DNA of 64,000 nucleotides from an uncultured Bacteroidales bacterium (GCA_949296645.1 CASFPH010000009.1:1-64000), one strand, 5' to 3'; positions 1-7,726 are shown, counted from the first letter of the stretch. Numbers and translations: made by a program. Notes: generated by a model not told the origin, from the letters alone.

Positions 1-97
1 AGTTGTGTATCGTTGTTACCGAAATCGGTGCATTATTGTTACCAAAATCTGAGCACTCCCGATTACCGAAATCTGTGCACTTCTCGTTACCGTTTAC
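1..97 (-). mobile_element. Terminus of an IS21-like insertion element (edge fragment)
   Basis: Three imperfect tandem units of 23-24 bp start at 15, 38 and about 62, each beginning (G/A)TTACC(G/A)AAATC and containing a TG(C/A)GCAC-like core; a fourth partial GTTACC lies at 86-91. Multiple short terminal repeats of this kind are known from the ends of IS21-family elements. Read on the minus strand the repeats follow a TGTAAACGGTAAC sequence that would be the outermost tip, with 5'-TG at about 97. Right of 97 the sequence is coding sequence of ccsA, and the ccsA frame runs into the repeats, so the repeats interrupt that gene. The transposase genes would lie left of the window; the IS21 assignment is an inference from the repeat pattern only. 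Confidence 0.55.
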
Positions 98-775
98 AAG
101 AGTGGCGGGCTTTGTTTTTCCGAACAGGCGCAGATGAATGTAGAGCAGATATCCGGCCCATGTTATTGCCGCCCATGTCTCTTTCGGGTCCCAGCTCCAA
201 TAGTTTCCCCATGCCTGTTTTGCCCATATTGCCCCGGTCATCATTCCTATCGTAAGGAATGCAGTGCCGGCGTATACGAGGTTGTCGCACGAGTCTAGAT
301 ATTCTTCCCTGTGACGTGCCAGACCGGCTACGGCAAGGATGAAAGAACATCCAAGAAGCGAGTAGGAAAAAATATATACCGTGACGTGCGGTATGAACTA
401 TATGCTCTGGAGCGCCGGCATGAGTGACTGGTCATGTATTTCGGGTCTCACTATGTTTATGATCGAAAATACGGTTGAAACTACAGTGGAAAAAGAGAGT
501 ATCCATTTGTATTTCCATCTGAGATATGTGATTGTTCCGGCTATTCCCATAAAAAGGGAATACCATAGTCTGGTTTCTCCCATTGTCCTTAGGGGCGGTC
601 TTTCCAGTGAAGTCCATAATCCCGCGATAAATGCGGCAAACACAACGGTTTCTGCCGTGGACAGCAGAACGGCAAACCTGCTTCTGCTGCCTGACAGCAA
701 GGCTGTTATCGCACCTGCCGTCCACAATATGATCGATATTGCGGCAAATATGTAGAAAGTGTTCCAGGTTATCAT
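98..775 (-). pseudogene. ccsA: Broken cytochrome c assembly protein CcsA/ResC
   Basis: CcsA is the membrane partner of ResB in system II haem export and attachment to apocytochrome c. The N-terminal part (about 126 codons from an ATG at 775; another ATG lies at 796) has several membrane segments and ends ...ALQSI followed by TAG at 398-400. The same frame continues past the TAG as FIPHV and then into the diagnostic CcsA haem-handling segment with WGNYWSWDPKETW around 180-220, so the stop sits where the family has tryptophan (TGG to TAG). The gene is cut a second time near 97, where repeats of an insertion element replace its last membrane segment. The start directly follows the resB stop (TGAAATG), so the two were one operon. 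No function is expected from this copy. Confidence 0.8.
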
Positions 776-776
776 T

Positions 777-1670
777 TCAAGCTGATTTTTTTGCATTGTG
801 TCTTTTTATACCGCCCGTAAACATAAGTACCGCTCCGGCCATTGTCATTATGATACCGGCAAGTATCAGCCATTTGTAAGGTTGTCTGACTATCAGCAGC
901 GTACAGTATTCGGGTGTTATGTTTTCGGTATCATATCCGGAAAGATAAATGTCTTCTCCGAAGCCAGAGGACAAGGGCCTGTTTACTTCAAGGATGAAGG
1001 ATTCGTTTCCGCATCCTATGGTAGCTGTATAGCGCTTTGGCGCACCGTTTTCGTAGAGGGCCATATTGAAATCCCGCAGGGTAAATTCCCTGTCAAGAAG
1101 TACCGGTCTGCCTTCCTGGTTGTATGCTGTACGGTTTGTGAGATTTCTGAATACGGGAATGCTGAGGGTCGTTTCATCCGCTTTTTCTATAAAGCAGGCG
1201 AACACGGCAAGCCACAGGCCGGCGTGGTTCAGAAAAAATCTCCATCGCATGTTTCTGTTTTTTGAAATGATCCTTCGTATGGTAACCATTCCCAGATTTG
1301 TAAGAAACCAGAAAAGTATTACCGAAAATGTCCATGTCCCCGTGAAATTATAGAAACCCATTTTGCCTGCAAAGCCTCCCATGGAGGCGGCCTTTTCAGG
1401 GGACATTTGTGTAAATAGACCTGTTATAAGTGCCCCGACGGCAATCATACATAAAACAAGTATTGTCATATGTCCTGAAGATAGTACGGCAGTAGTTGTG
1501 GATTCCCTGCAGTTGCGTTCAAGATGGAACATGCCGAATATCCACAGCATGGCAATAATCAGATTGACCGGAAAGGAAAAGAAGCCGGCAGGAATATATC
1601 CGAAAAGAATCTGGAGCAGACATCCTGCAGCCAGAGACAGGAAAACCGGCAGATAAACTCCGGATTTCAA
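777..1670 (-). CDS. ResB-like cytochrome c biogenesis protein (start region probably frameshifted)
   Basis: The protein (297 aa as an open frame) has N-terminal hydrophobic segments, a pair of central membrane spans near residues 85-130, a large extracytoplasmic stretch and a last span near residue 270, as in the short ResB-like proteins that sit before ccsA in Bacteroidota. ResB with CcsA ligates haem to apocytochromes. The open frame begins only with TTG at 1670. A better start, ATG at 1694 (MTNKDEKK), is in another frame because of nine consecutive A residues (about 1671-1679 on the complement); eight A would read MTNKDEKKLKSGVYLP. With the neighbouring ccsA dead, a slippage mutation is likely. 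A TATTTTTG promoter element lies at 1725-1732. No nrfHA or other cytochrome gene is adjacent. Confidence 0.6.
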   Translation of the reverse strand: MKSGVYLPVFLSLAAGCLLQILFGYIPAGFFSFPVNLIIAMLWIFGMFHLERNCRESTTTAVLSSGHMTILVLCMIAVGALITGLFTQMSPEKAASMGGFAGKMGFYNFTGTWTFSVILFWFLTNLGMVTIRRIISKNRNMRWRFFLNHAGLWLAVFACFIEKADETTLSIPVFRNLTNRTAYNQEGRPVLLDREFTLRDFNMALYENGAPKRYTATIGCGNESFILEVNRPLSSGFGEDIYLSGYDTENITPEYCTLLIVRQPYKWLILAGIIMTMAGAVLMFTGGIKRHNAKKSA

Positions 1671-1724
1671 TTTTTTTTTCGTCCTTGTTTGTCATAGTTC
1701 CATTGTTGGCAAAAGATGGCGAAA

Positions 1725-1732
1725 CAAAAATA
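1725..1732 (-). promoter_or_regulatory. -7 promoter element TATTTTTG for resB-ccsA
   Basis: On the minus strand this reads TATTTTTG, an exact match to the Bacteroidota consensus TAnnTTTG, about 30 nt upstream of the ATG at 1694 rather than of the TTG at 1670. That supports the upstream start. No clear -33 element was seen. Confidence 0.5.
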
Positions 1733-1785
1733 GTAAAAAAAGAGATTGTAAAAATTATTTGTTGGTTATAATTATATATTATTAA

Positions 1786-1802
1786 CTGTTTTAATAAAAC
1801 AG
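1786..1802 (+). promoter_or_regulatory. 17-nt perfect palindrome abutting the M81 gene promoter
   Basis: CTGTTTTA-A-TAAAACAG is a perfect inverted repeat with 8-bp arms and a 1-nt centre. It ends exactly where the -7 element TATCTTTG (1803-1810) begins, so it fills the spacer between -33 and -7. A repressor bound here would block the polymerase. The regulator is not identified. Confidence 0.45.
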
Positions 1803-1810
1803 TATCTTTG
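1803..1810 (+). promoter_or_regulatory. -7 promoter element TATCTTTG for the M81 gene
   Basis: Exact TAnnTTTG match 23 nt upstream of the ATG at 1834; directly preceded by the palindrome at 1786-1802. Confidence 0.6.
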
Positions 1811-1833
1811 TGGGAAAATATTGATGAACCATT

Positions 1834-3354
1834 ATGAAAAAATTATTTCTGCTGTTGTCAGTTGTGACAACCATGCTTTCGTGTTCGGAAAGCAAAAAAC
1901 CGAAGATTGCCATTGTTGGAGTTGGGATAGAGTGCAGTACATTCTCTCCTGCAAGAACGACATTTGACATGTTTCGTCCGTTGTACGGGGAGGACATAAT
2001 AAAGAGTTATCCTTTTTTCAGGGAGGATTCCATTCTGCTGTCAAGGGCGGACTGGAAACCTGCCTTTCTGGCCTGGGCCACTCCGGGCGGAATGGTGACA
2101 AGGGAGTGCTATGATACACTGCTCAACCGTTCTTTGAGACTTCTGAAAGAGCAGATGCCGTTTGACGGTATATTTCTTGATATCCACGGTGCGATGAGTG
2201 TCGAGGGACTGGATGATCCGGAAGGGGACTATATAACGAAAATCAGGGAGGTGGTCGGAGATGATGTGATGATTTCCGCATCGATGGACCCGCACGGATG
2301 TGTTTCGCACAGACTGGCAAAGAACGTCGATATGATAACGTCCTACAGGATGTCACCTCATGAGGACAGATATATTTCAAGGGAGAGAGCCGTCGTCAAT
2401 CTGCTTGACAGGCTGGAGAGCGGAAAAGGCAAACCGGCCTATAAGGCGTGGGTCAAGGTACCTATCCTCCTTCCTGGAGAAAAAACATCTACAAGGGTGG
2501 AACCTGGCAAGTCCCTCTACAAGGCAATCGAACCGATAGAGGCTCTGGACGGAGTCGTGGACGCGGCTATATGGATGTCATATCCGTGGGCTGACGAGCC
2601 GAGAAACCATGGCGTGGTAATGGTTGTGGGGGATGATAAGGCACAGGTAGAGGCTGGAGCCAAGTCACTTGCGGAGCATTTCTGGTCGGTAAGGGACAGA
2701 TTCGAATTTGTGGCGCCGACTGCTTCTTTGGAAGAGGTGCTTGAAAATGCATTGAAAAGCAAGGTAAAACCTTATTTCATCAGTGATATGGGTGACAATC
2801 CTACTGCAGGCGGGGCAGGTGATGTCACATGGACTCTGGACAAACTGCTCAAAAGACCGGAATTCAAGAACAGGAACGGCAAAAGGCTGATATATGCGTC
2901 AATACCGGGTCCGGAACTGGTTGAGGCTGCGAAAAAGGCAGGAGTTGGCGGTACGGTTGACGGAGAAGTCGGTGCCATGGTGGATGACAGATACTGTCCT
3001 CCGGTAAGAATAAAAGGTGTCGTGGAGAAAATTGTGGAAGACGGGGAAAATGACCAGATCGTAGTCAGATGCGGTTCAATGCAGGTGATTGTTACTGAGA
3101 AAAGAACCGGTTTCCATTACGAGAGAAACTTCGACAGGCTGGATCTTAAACCGAGGGAAGCGGACATAATTGTTGTAAAACTGGGTTACCTTACAGAAGA
3201 ACTCTACGCAATGAGAGCCGACTGGATGATGGCGCATACAAGGGGAGGAGTGGACCAGGAACTGATCCAATTGCCTTATAAGCGTCTGGAAAGACCGATA
3301 TATCCGCTTGATCCGGATATGGCTGATCCTAAACTGGAAGTGGTTTTTCTTTAG
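1834..3354 (+). CDS. M81-family (MlrC-like) metallopeptidase lipoprotein
   Basis: This 506-aa protein belongs to the MlrC/DUF1485 family, named for microcystinase C and now counted as metallopeptidase family M81. Residues 1-17 form a lipoprotein signal ending in the lipobox M-L-S-C (Cys17), so it is probably anchored in the periplasm or outer membrane rather than cytoplasmic. The N-terminal domain begins IAIVGVGIECSTFSP (25-39), and the family's metal-site motifs are visible as DIHGAMSVEG (116-125) and DPHG (152-155). The C-terminal MlrC domain starts near residue 300 with SDMGDNPTAGGAGD. It stands alone with its own promoter and a following terminator. The true substrate is unknown; a small linear or modified peptide is a family-based guess. 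Confidence 0.85.
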   Translation: MKKLFLLLSVVTTMLSCSESKKPKIAIVGVGIECSTFSPARTTFDMFRPLYGEDIIKSYPFFREDSILLSRADWKPAFLAWATPGGMVTRECYDTLLNRSLRLLKEQMPFDGIFLDIHGAMSVEGLDDPEGDYITKIREVVGDDVMISASMDPHGCVSHRLAKNVDMITSYRMSPHEDRYISRERAVVNLLDRLESGKGKPAYKAWVKVPILLPGEKTSTRVEPGKSLYKAIEPIEALDGVVDAAIWMSYPWADEPRNHGVVMVVGDDKAQVEAGAKSLAEHFWSVRDRFEFVAPTASLEEVLENALKSKVKPYFISDMGDNPTAGGAGDVTWTLDKLLKRPEFKNRNGKRLIYASIPGPELVEAAKKAGVGGTVDGEVGAMVDDRYCPPVRIKGVVEKIVEDGENDQIVVRCGSMQVIVTEKRTGFHYERNFDRLDLKPREADIIVVKLGYLTEELYAMRADWMMAHTRGGVDQELIQLPYKRLERPIYPLDPDMADPKLEVVFL

Positions 3355-3421
3355 ACAAGCCTGTATGATTATGAAATGACTGCTGTAATATGAATTTTCA
3401 AGTGGAAGCAGTTCTGGATGT

Positions 3422-3459
3422 AACCCCGGAAGTTTACTGAACGACTTTCGGGGTTTTAT
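3422..3459 (+). terminator. Rho-independent terminator after the M81 gene
   Basis: AACCCCGGAA pairs with TTTCGGGGTT across a 15-nt loop and is followed by TTTATT on the plus strand, 67 nt after the M81 stop. Confidence 0.7.
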
Positions 3460-3483
3460 TGTACTCGATTAATGGGATAAATG

Positions 3484-4060
3484 TCAACTGAAAAGACACT
3501 TGTCTGCATAGAAAAACAGGACGCCACCAAAATACATCATTCCCAATTTTGATTTCAGTGTCTGTTTTCCGCGCTTTTTATAGGCTTTTACGGAATCTAC
3601 CGTCAGATTCATTATTTTAGCAATTTTCTCATTCGACATTCCCTGCAGACTTAAAGTGTAGATTTTCCTGTAGATTTCGGGAAGTTCGGAAATGGCTTTT
3701 TTTCAACAGAAGATAAACCTCTTCCTTTATTATTCTGTTCAGAAAGATCTCTTCTTTTTCGATGCCGGAATCTTTCAGATAATTGCTGGATGCCTTGCTG
3801 TGTCTCAGATAGTTCAATGCACGGTTCCTGACAGAAATGAACAGCCATGATTTCAATGACTCCAATGTGCTGAAAAGAAGTTTTCTGGAATACAGTTCAA
3901 GTATGACATCGTTTACAATGTCTTCGGCACAACTTTTATCCCTGACATATTTATATGCAAATAATCAGAGGCTTTGATAGTATTCATCAAAAATGAAACG
4001 GTAGCCGTCTTCCATCCCTTCGTTGATATGCCTGATCCGTATAGATTCACTCTGTTCCAT
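3484..4060 (-). pseudogene. ECF (sigma-70 family) RNA polymerase sigma factor pseudogene
   Basis: Reading on the minus strand from ATG at 4058-4060 gives MEQSESIRIRHINEGMEDGY and then a region-2 helix with FDEYYQSL-stop-LFAYKYV; the TGA is at 3966-3968, where a Cys codon is likely. The frame continues through AEDIVNDVILELY and SWLFISVRNRALNYLRHSKA, both typical of Bacteroidota ECF sigma factors. At a run of seven A (3697-3703 on the plus strand as T) the frame is lost by one base; removing one A restores AISELPEIYRKIYTLSL, the region-4 helix-turn-helix EKIAKIMNLTVDSVKAYKKR and an end at 3484. Two independent lesions show that the gene is dead. An intact promoter element remains at 4094-4101. 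No FecR anti-sigma or SusCD genes are beside it. Confidence 0.85.
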
Positions 4061-4093
4061 TCATTTTCAATATTGAATAATCTGAAATTCTTT

Positions 4094-4101
4094 CAAAGTT
4101 A
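4094..4101 (-). promoter_or_regulatory. -7 promoter element TAACTTTG of the sigma-factor pseudogene
   Basis: Exact TAnnTTTG on the minus strand, 33 nt before the ATG at 4060. It shows that transcription signals outlived the reading frame. Confidence 0.5.
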
Positions 4102-4165
4102 ATATTTTTTTGACACTTTTCGATACTGTCCGTGTTTTATAAATGAAATTGAAAAACCGGAAGAG

Positions 4166-4852
4166 TTGATTTCTGAAGCAGAAATAGCTCAGGAGCCTGA
4201 AAGACGTTTCCAGTCAGTACTTGACAGGTGGAATAAAGGTGACCGCTCTCTGGAGACAGGATTGAAATATTTTGCAAAATATCCAACCGCATCCGATGAA
4301 TTCGATGATTTTTATCTGCAGCTTTCTCCGATTGAGCAATGCGATACCACTCTGCAGATAATGCTTGTATTCAGAATGCGTCTTGATTCTGATGCCAAAG
4401 TTATTGATTATATAGCTTCCAACTGGAAAAATCAATATGAGTCTTCATTACATGCGGATTATTGGAAAATGCTGCTTTCCAAATCGTTCAAGCAGCAGCT
4501 GGAAAAAGCAGAAGGTTCAGATGCTTTTGATAATGTTTGCGATAGATGGCGTGAATATGAACTTCCTTTTACTGATGAGGATATCGCCATGATGGTTTGT
4601 GCACGATATTTTGAAAAGGGTGAATATGACCGCGGGTATGAGGCGCTGGATGATCTGATGGAGAAATATCCAACGGCTTTTCCCGGAATTTTGAGCAAAT
4701 TCTACGACCTTGCAAGTTCAGTTAATGTCCCTTCGGAAGAGCGGCGTAAAATATGGATGGATTATGTGGAAAAGTTTCTGATTGAAAATACGCCAATGGC
4801 GGTTCCGATGAAAGAAATGTTCGAATATCTGGTTTCTCCTTTGAGAAAATAA
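4166..4852 (+). CDS. Unidentified cytoplasmic protein, start codon apparently lost
   Basis: I do not recognise this 228-aa protein. It is acidic, has no signal peptide or membrane segment, and is mostly predicted helix, with repeated patterns such as YFEKGEYDRGYEALDDLMEKYP that resemble TPR-like helical pairs. The open frame starts only with TTG at 4166, yet the sequence directly upstream in the same frame (4139-4165) reads INEIEKPEE, which looks coding. The codon at 4139-4141 is ATA where MNEIEKPEE would need ATG, so the natural start may have been lost by one base change. It is flanked by a dead sigma factor, and a strong shared terminator follows. Confidence 0.55.
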   Translation: MISEAEIAQEPERRFQSVLDRWNKGDRSLETGLKYFAKYPTASDEFDDFYLQLSPIEQCDTTLQIMLVFRMRLDSDAKVIDYIASNWKNQYESSLHADYWKMLLSKSFKQQLEKAEGSDAFDNVCDRWREYELPFTDEDIAMMVCARYFEKGEYDRGYEALDDLMEKYPTAFPGILSKFYDLASSVNVPSEERRKIWMDYVEKFLIENTPMAVPMKEMFEYLVSPLRK

Positions 4853-4881
4853 GAGAAAGACCGTTTGATTTATAATAAAAT

Positions 4882-4916
4882 GAGACTGTACGAAATGTTG
4901 TACAGTCTCGTTTTTT
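4882..4916. terminator. Bidirectional terminator between the 4.2-kb ORF and menA
   Basis: GAGACTGTAC and GTACAGTCTC form a perfect 10-bp stem with an 8-nt loop, followed by six T on the plus strand and preceded by A-rich sequence that serves the minus strand. It lies between convergent genes; the menA stop is at 4915-4917. Confidence 0.8.
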
Positions 4917-5823
4917 AAATTATCGGAATCAGCGATATGATAAGCAATATGCAGTAGAACAGTTGCAGCTGGGCGGTACATTTGTCGGCATCATTCGCTT
5001 CTTGTGGCATGTCGACTGATTTTCTTACAATCCTGATGCATTTGAAGAACAGAGGCAGGGAAAGAAGTGTTACAAGTGATGTAATCGGAAGTATTCCCGC
5101 CGCGATCAGCAGCAATGTTGAAACCGGTTGTATGACAAGCAGCGAAATGTACATTGCATATGCCTTTTTCCCTCCTGCGATCATGGCGATTGTCTTTATG
5201 TTGGCCTGAGTGTCGGTTTTTATGTCCCTTATGTTGTTGGCCAGAAGTATGGCCGCGATTGAAGGAAAATAGCATAAGGTGAGAAGAATGACATCAGCGT
5301 CTAAGCTTCCGGACAATATAAGCGATGTCGCAATGGCCGGCATTATACCGAAAAACAGAATGATGTGGATTTCTCCCAGAGCCCTGTATTTCATCAGGTG
5401 GTATGAACTCGTTCCAACTGCGGTCAGAACCCCTGTTATTACTATCGGCAATATGCTTTCCGGTTGAACAAAAATCAGTATGGCCGAACCTGCCAGACAG
5501 GCGGCAGCCATCGATGCCAGCCCGTAGATTCTTATTTCGGACCGGCTGAACCTGCCGTCTACAAGGCTTCTTACGCAAAGGGCGTCTTTAGTGTCTATTC
5601 CGTTTATATAGTCGTTGTAGTCGCTGAGAAGGTTGCCTGCAGTATGGAACATTGCGACTGACAATATGAGAAGTATCGCAATAAAAGGCGATACTTCCAA
5701 TTTCCCTGAGAAAAGGATGAATGCGGCTGTAACCATTACAGGCATTATGGATGCCGGCAGTGACCAAGGCCTTGCGGCAATTATCCATTCCCTTATGTTT
5801 CTTTGCTGTATGCTTGCTTCCAT
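4915..5823 (-). CDS. menA: 1,4-dihydroxy-2-naphthoate polyprenyltransferase
   Basis: MenA attaches the polyprenyl chain to 1,4-dihydroxy-2-naphthoate to make demethylmenaquinone in the cytoplasmic membrane, the last step but one of menaquinone synthesis. The 302-aa protein is of UbiA type, with about nine membrane spans. It carries the first Asp-rich motif DYNDYINGID (68-77) and a second one, NIRDIKTDTQAN, near residue 197; these bind the Mg-prenyl diphosphate. RPWSLPASIMPV near residue 18 is typical of MenA rather than UbiA. It abuts the barrel gene upstream (stop at 5824, start at 5823), so they are probably co-transcribed. Menaquinone implies anaerobic respiration, possibly fumarate. Confidence 0.92.
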   Translation of the reverse strand: MEASIQQRNIREWIIAARPWSLPASIMPVMVTAAFILFSGKLEVSPFIAILLILSVAMFHTAGNLLSDYNDYINGIDTKDALCVRSLVDGRFSRSEIRIYGLASMAAACLAGSAILIFVQPESILPIVITGVLTAVGTSSYHLMKYRALGEIHIILFFGIMPAIATSLILSGSLDADVILLTLCYFPSIAAILLANNIRDIKTDTQANIKTIAMIAGGKKAYAMYISLLVIQPVSTLLLIAAGILPITSLVTLLSLPLFFKCIRIVRKSVDMPQEANDADKCTAQLQLFYCILLIISLIPII

Positions 5824-6447
5824 TTAGAAAAGATATCCTACCGTGATTGAAATATTGGCATTCCTTGCTTTGTATATGTCCCTCATGTTGCAGAATCCGA
5901 GCTGGGTGTCGAGACCAACGAGTATTCTCCCGAGTTCAACACCGGCACCTATGTTCCAACCTAAGTCAAAGCGATTATAGTCAGCTCCGTTGTTGGCAAA
6001 CGTACCTTTTTTTATGCTGCTTTTGGTTCCGTCATTTCTGGTTATTGTCTTGGCATTTCCTGCAATTCCACAAGCAATATACGGTCCTGTGGCAAAAATG
6101 AAATTGGTGTTGTCCGCTATGGCAAAACGCAACTGGGCATTGACGGGGATTTCCAGATATATCTGTGTTACTGAAAATTTGTTTTTGAAACCGGATTCTC
6201 CCGAAGGCGTGAAACTGTACTGCATTCCCTTCTGGGTAAAAAACAGCGAAGGCTGTAAAGACAGCAGTTCATTGAAACGGTATTCCATTCCTGCGCCTAC
6301 GCGTATTCCTGCCCTGAAATTCGCATCATCGGCTTCCTTTCCCATATGTGTGCTGAGATTCAGACCGGCTTTTACGTTATACGAAATCTGTGAATATCCG
6401 ATAGTGCATATAAGCACCATAAGTGCTGTAAGCAGTGTCCTCTTCAT
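5824..6447 (-). CDS. Outer-membrane beta-barrel protein (PorT-like, OMP_b-brl_2)
   Basis: The 207-aa precursor starts with a signal peptide (residues 1-19, cleavage near GYSQ) followed by alternating hydrophobic strands such as YNVKAGLNLSTHMG, RAGIRVGAGMEYRF, LSLQPSLFFTQKGM and a final VGYLF ending in phenylalanine, the usual barrel C-terminus. The pattern and length fit an eight-stranded PF13568-type barrel, common in Bacteroidota; the function of most such proteins is unknown. It sits between an OmpA-like lipoprotein gene and menA on the same strand. Confidence 0.8.
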   Translation of the reverse strand: MKRTLLTALMVLICTIGYSQISYNVKAGLNLSTHMGKEADDANFRAGIRVGAGMEYRFNELLSLQPSLFFTQKGMQYSFTPSGESGFKNKFSVTQIYLEIPVNAQLRFAIADNTNFIFATGPYIACGIAGNAKTITRNDGTKSSIKKGTFANNGADYNRFDLGWNIGAGVELGRILVGLDTQLGFCNMRDIYKARNANISITVGYLF

Positions 6448-6468
6448 GATGATTTGTTTTAGTTGTTT

Positions 6469-7143
6469 TTATTTTGAATTTTCTGCATTGCGGATCATTT
6501 CCTCGCTGGCATACATGTATACTTCGACTCTTCTGTTTTCGTCGGCGGACAGGCTTTCGTCATATTGCGAATAACCCAATCCCTTTACTTCCTTGAACTG
6601 GGATGCCGATACACCGCATCTCTGCAGATATTGCTGTACTGAAAACGCTCTGTCCGTAGATACTTTCTGGTTTGCCTCGTATGTGCCTACCTTGTCTGTA
6701 TGTCCGAAAACGGCAATGTCTATCGTCGGATCCTCCTTGAGTATTACAGCAAAATCTGACAATGCCTTCTGTGAACTGCTGCTGAGTTCAGAAGAGTTGA
6801 AAGCGAAAAGAATGCCTGAGTTGAAAGTTACCTTTACTGCCGTCAGTCCGTTGCTGTCGGTTATTTTTTCGACTTCAGCACCTTCTATCTTTGCCGCTTC
6901 TTCGGCTTTCTTGTCCATTGTACGTCCTATTATTGCACCGGTGCCGGCTCCTACGGCTGTTCCTATTGCGGCTCCAATTGCAGCTCCTTTACCTTTTCCT
7001 GCAATGCCTCCGATTGCAGCGCCCAAAGCTGCTCCGGATCCTGCTCCGATGAGTGTACCTTTGCCTGTCTTGTTCATCGTTCCGCAACTGCCGGCCATTA
7101 TGGCGGCTATAAGACACGCTGATGTAAATCTTAGAATTTTCAT
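6469..7143 (-). CDS. OmpA-family peptidoglycan-binding lipoprotein with glycine zipper
   Basis: Residues 1-20 are a lipoprotein signal ending A-G-S-C (Cys20). Residues about 31-75 form a glycine-zipper membrane segment (repeats of GAAxGAxIGG). The OmpA C-terminal domain (about 105-215) has the peptidoglycan-contact pattern [14 protein letters not shown] and a downstream RRVEVY. The arrangement resembles E. coli YiaD. It probably links the outer membrane to the cell wall. The promoter element at 7173-7180 lies inside a 31-bp inverted repeat, which suggests regulation. Confidence 0.88.
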   Translation of the reverse strand: MKILRFTSACLIAAIMAGSCGTMNKTGKGTLIGAGSGAALGAAIGGIAGKGKGAAIGAAIGTAVGAGTGAIIGRTMDKKAEEAAKIEGAEVEKITDSNGLTAVKVTFNSGILFAFNSSELSSSSQKALSDFAVILKEDPTIDIAVFGHTDKVGTYEANQKVSTDRAFSVQQYLQRCGVSASQFKEVKGLGYSQYDESLSADENRRVEVYMYASEEMIRNAENSK

Positions 7144-7157
7144 TGTTTATATGTATT

Positions 7158-7188
7158 AATTTCACTATTTTGCAAATATAGTGAAATT
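7158..7188. promoter_or_regulatory. 31-bp inverted repeat overlapping the OmpA-lipoprotein promoter
   Basis: Arms AATTTCACTAT (7158-7168) and ATAGTGAAATT (7178-7188) are perfectly complementary over 11 bp around a 9-nt centre. The minus-strand -7 element TATATTTG (7173-7180) is inside the repeat. The upstream gene's stop codon (7187-7189) overlaps the end. No T-run follows on either strand, so an operator is more likely than a terminator. Confidence 0.55.
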
Positions 7189-7597
7189 ATTTCTTTTTTC
7201 TGATATTTCTTAACCTGTCTGCAGACTGTACCAGCGCTTCGTCACGGGCTATGCTTCTGAATGCAAGAAGCAAGAGTACCATTGAAATAAGCGGAAACAG
7301 TGCCGTGGTGGAAAACGCTGCCCCTTTGGTGGTGAAGAATATATAGGCTATCCAGCATTGGAATCCGAACAGGATAAGCGTGTTCATCATGGCGATTCTC
7401 ATCTGCATGATTCGGTTTTTATAGCAGAATATGTCTGCGAACGATATCAGTGACGTTATGCTTATCAGGATAGTGAATGTGAGAGAGTCCGTATACATTA
7501 TCCTTTCAGTCTGTACGAACATGAACGGTGTGAAGAAAAGTGCTCCTGTAAACAAGGCTGCAGCCAGCAGATATACAGTTTGGATTCTTTGTATCAT
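7187..7597 (-). CDS. DUF4293 four-helix membrane protein
   Basis: A 136-aa inner-membrane protein with four hydrophobic segments (about 7-28, 38-56, 68-88 and 96-115) and a basic tail RNIRKKK. The opening MIQRIQTVYLLAA is the hallmark of DUF4293, a family restricted to Bacteroidota whose function is unknown. It has its own TATTTTTG promoter element at 7625-7632 and is divergent from the nucleoside phosphorylase. Confidence 0.85.
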   Translation of the reverse strand: MIQRIQTVYLLAAALFTGALFFTPFMFVQTERIMYTDSLTFTILISITSLISFADIFCYKNRIMQMRIAMMNTLILFGFQCWIAYIFFTTKGAAFSTTALFPLISMVLLLLAFRSIARDEALVQSADRLRNIRKKK

Positions 7598-7624
7598 TTT
7601 GTTTTCTGTTTTTTTGTTTTTTTA

Positions 7625-7632
7625 CAAAAATA
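7625..7632 (-). promoter_or_regulatory. -7 promoter element TATTTTTG for DUF4293
   Basis: Exact TAnnTTTG on the minus strand, 27 nt before the ATG at 7597. Confidence 0.5.
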
Positions 7633-7675
7633 ATAATTTTTTGTTCCCTCATACTTGTGTCCATGGAAAGATTTA

Positions 7676-7707
7676 TTGGATAATCTCGCCGTTTATCCCT
7701 ATTTTTG
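7676..7707 (+). promoter_or_regulatory. Promoter (-33 TTG, -7 TATTTTTG) for the nucleoside phosphorylase
   Basis: TTG at 7676-7678 and TATTTTTG at 7700-7707 are separated by 21 nt, the spacing of the Bacteroidota housekeeping promoter; the ATG is at 7727. Confidence 0.6.
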
Positions 7708-7726
7708 TAAATAAAAAGATACGATT

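Noticed and set aside
1-97. CRISPR array start
   Set aside because: The 23-24 bp units are contiguous with no spacers, are too few, and run into a disrupted gene, as expected for a transposon end.
398-3968. Stop-codon recoding (TAG in ccsA, TGA in the sigma factor)
   Set aside because: The two genes use different stops, both carry second lesions, and all other genes in the window end normally on TAA, TAG or TGA.
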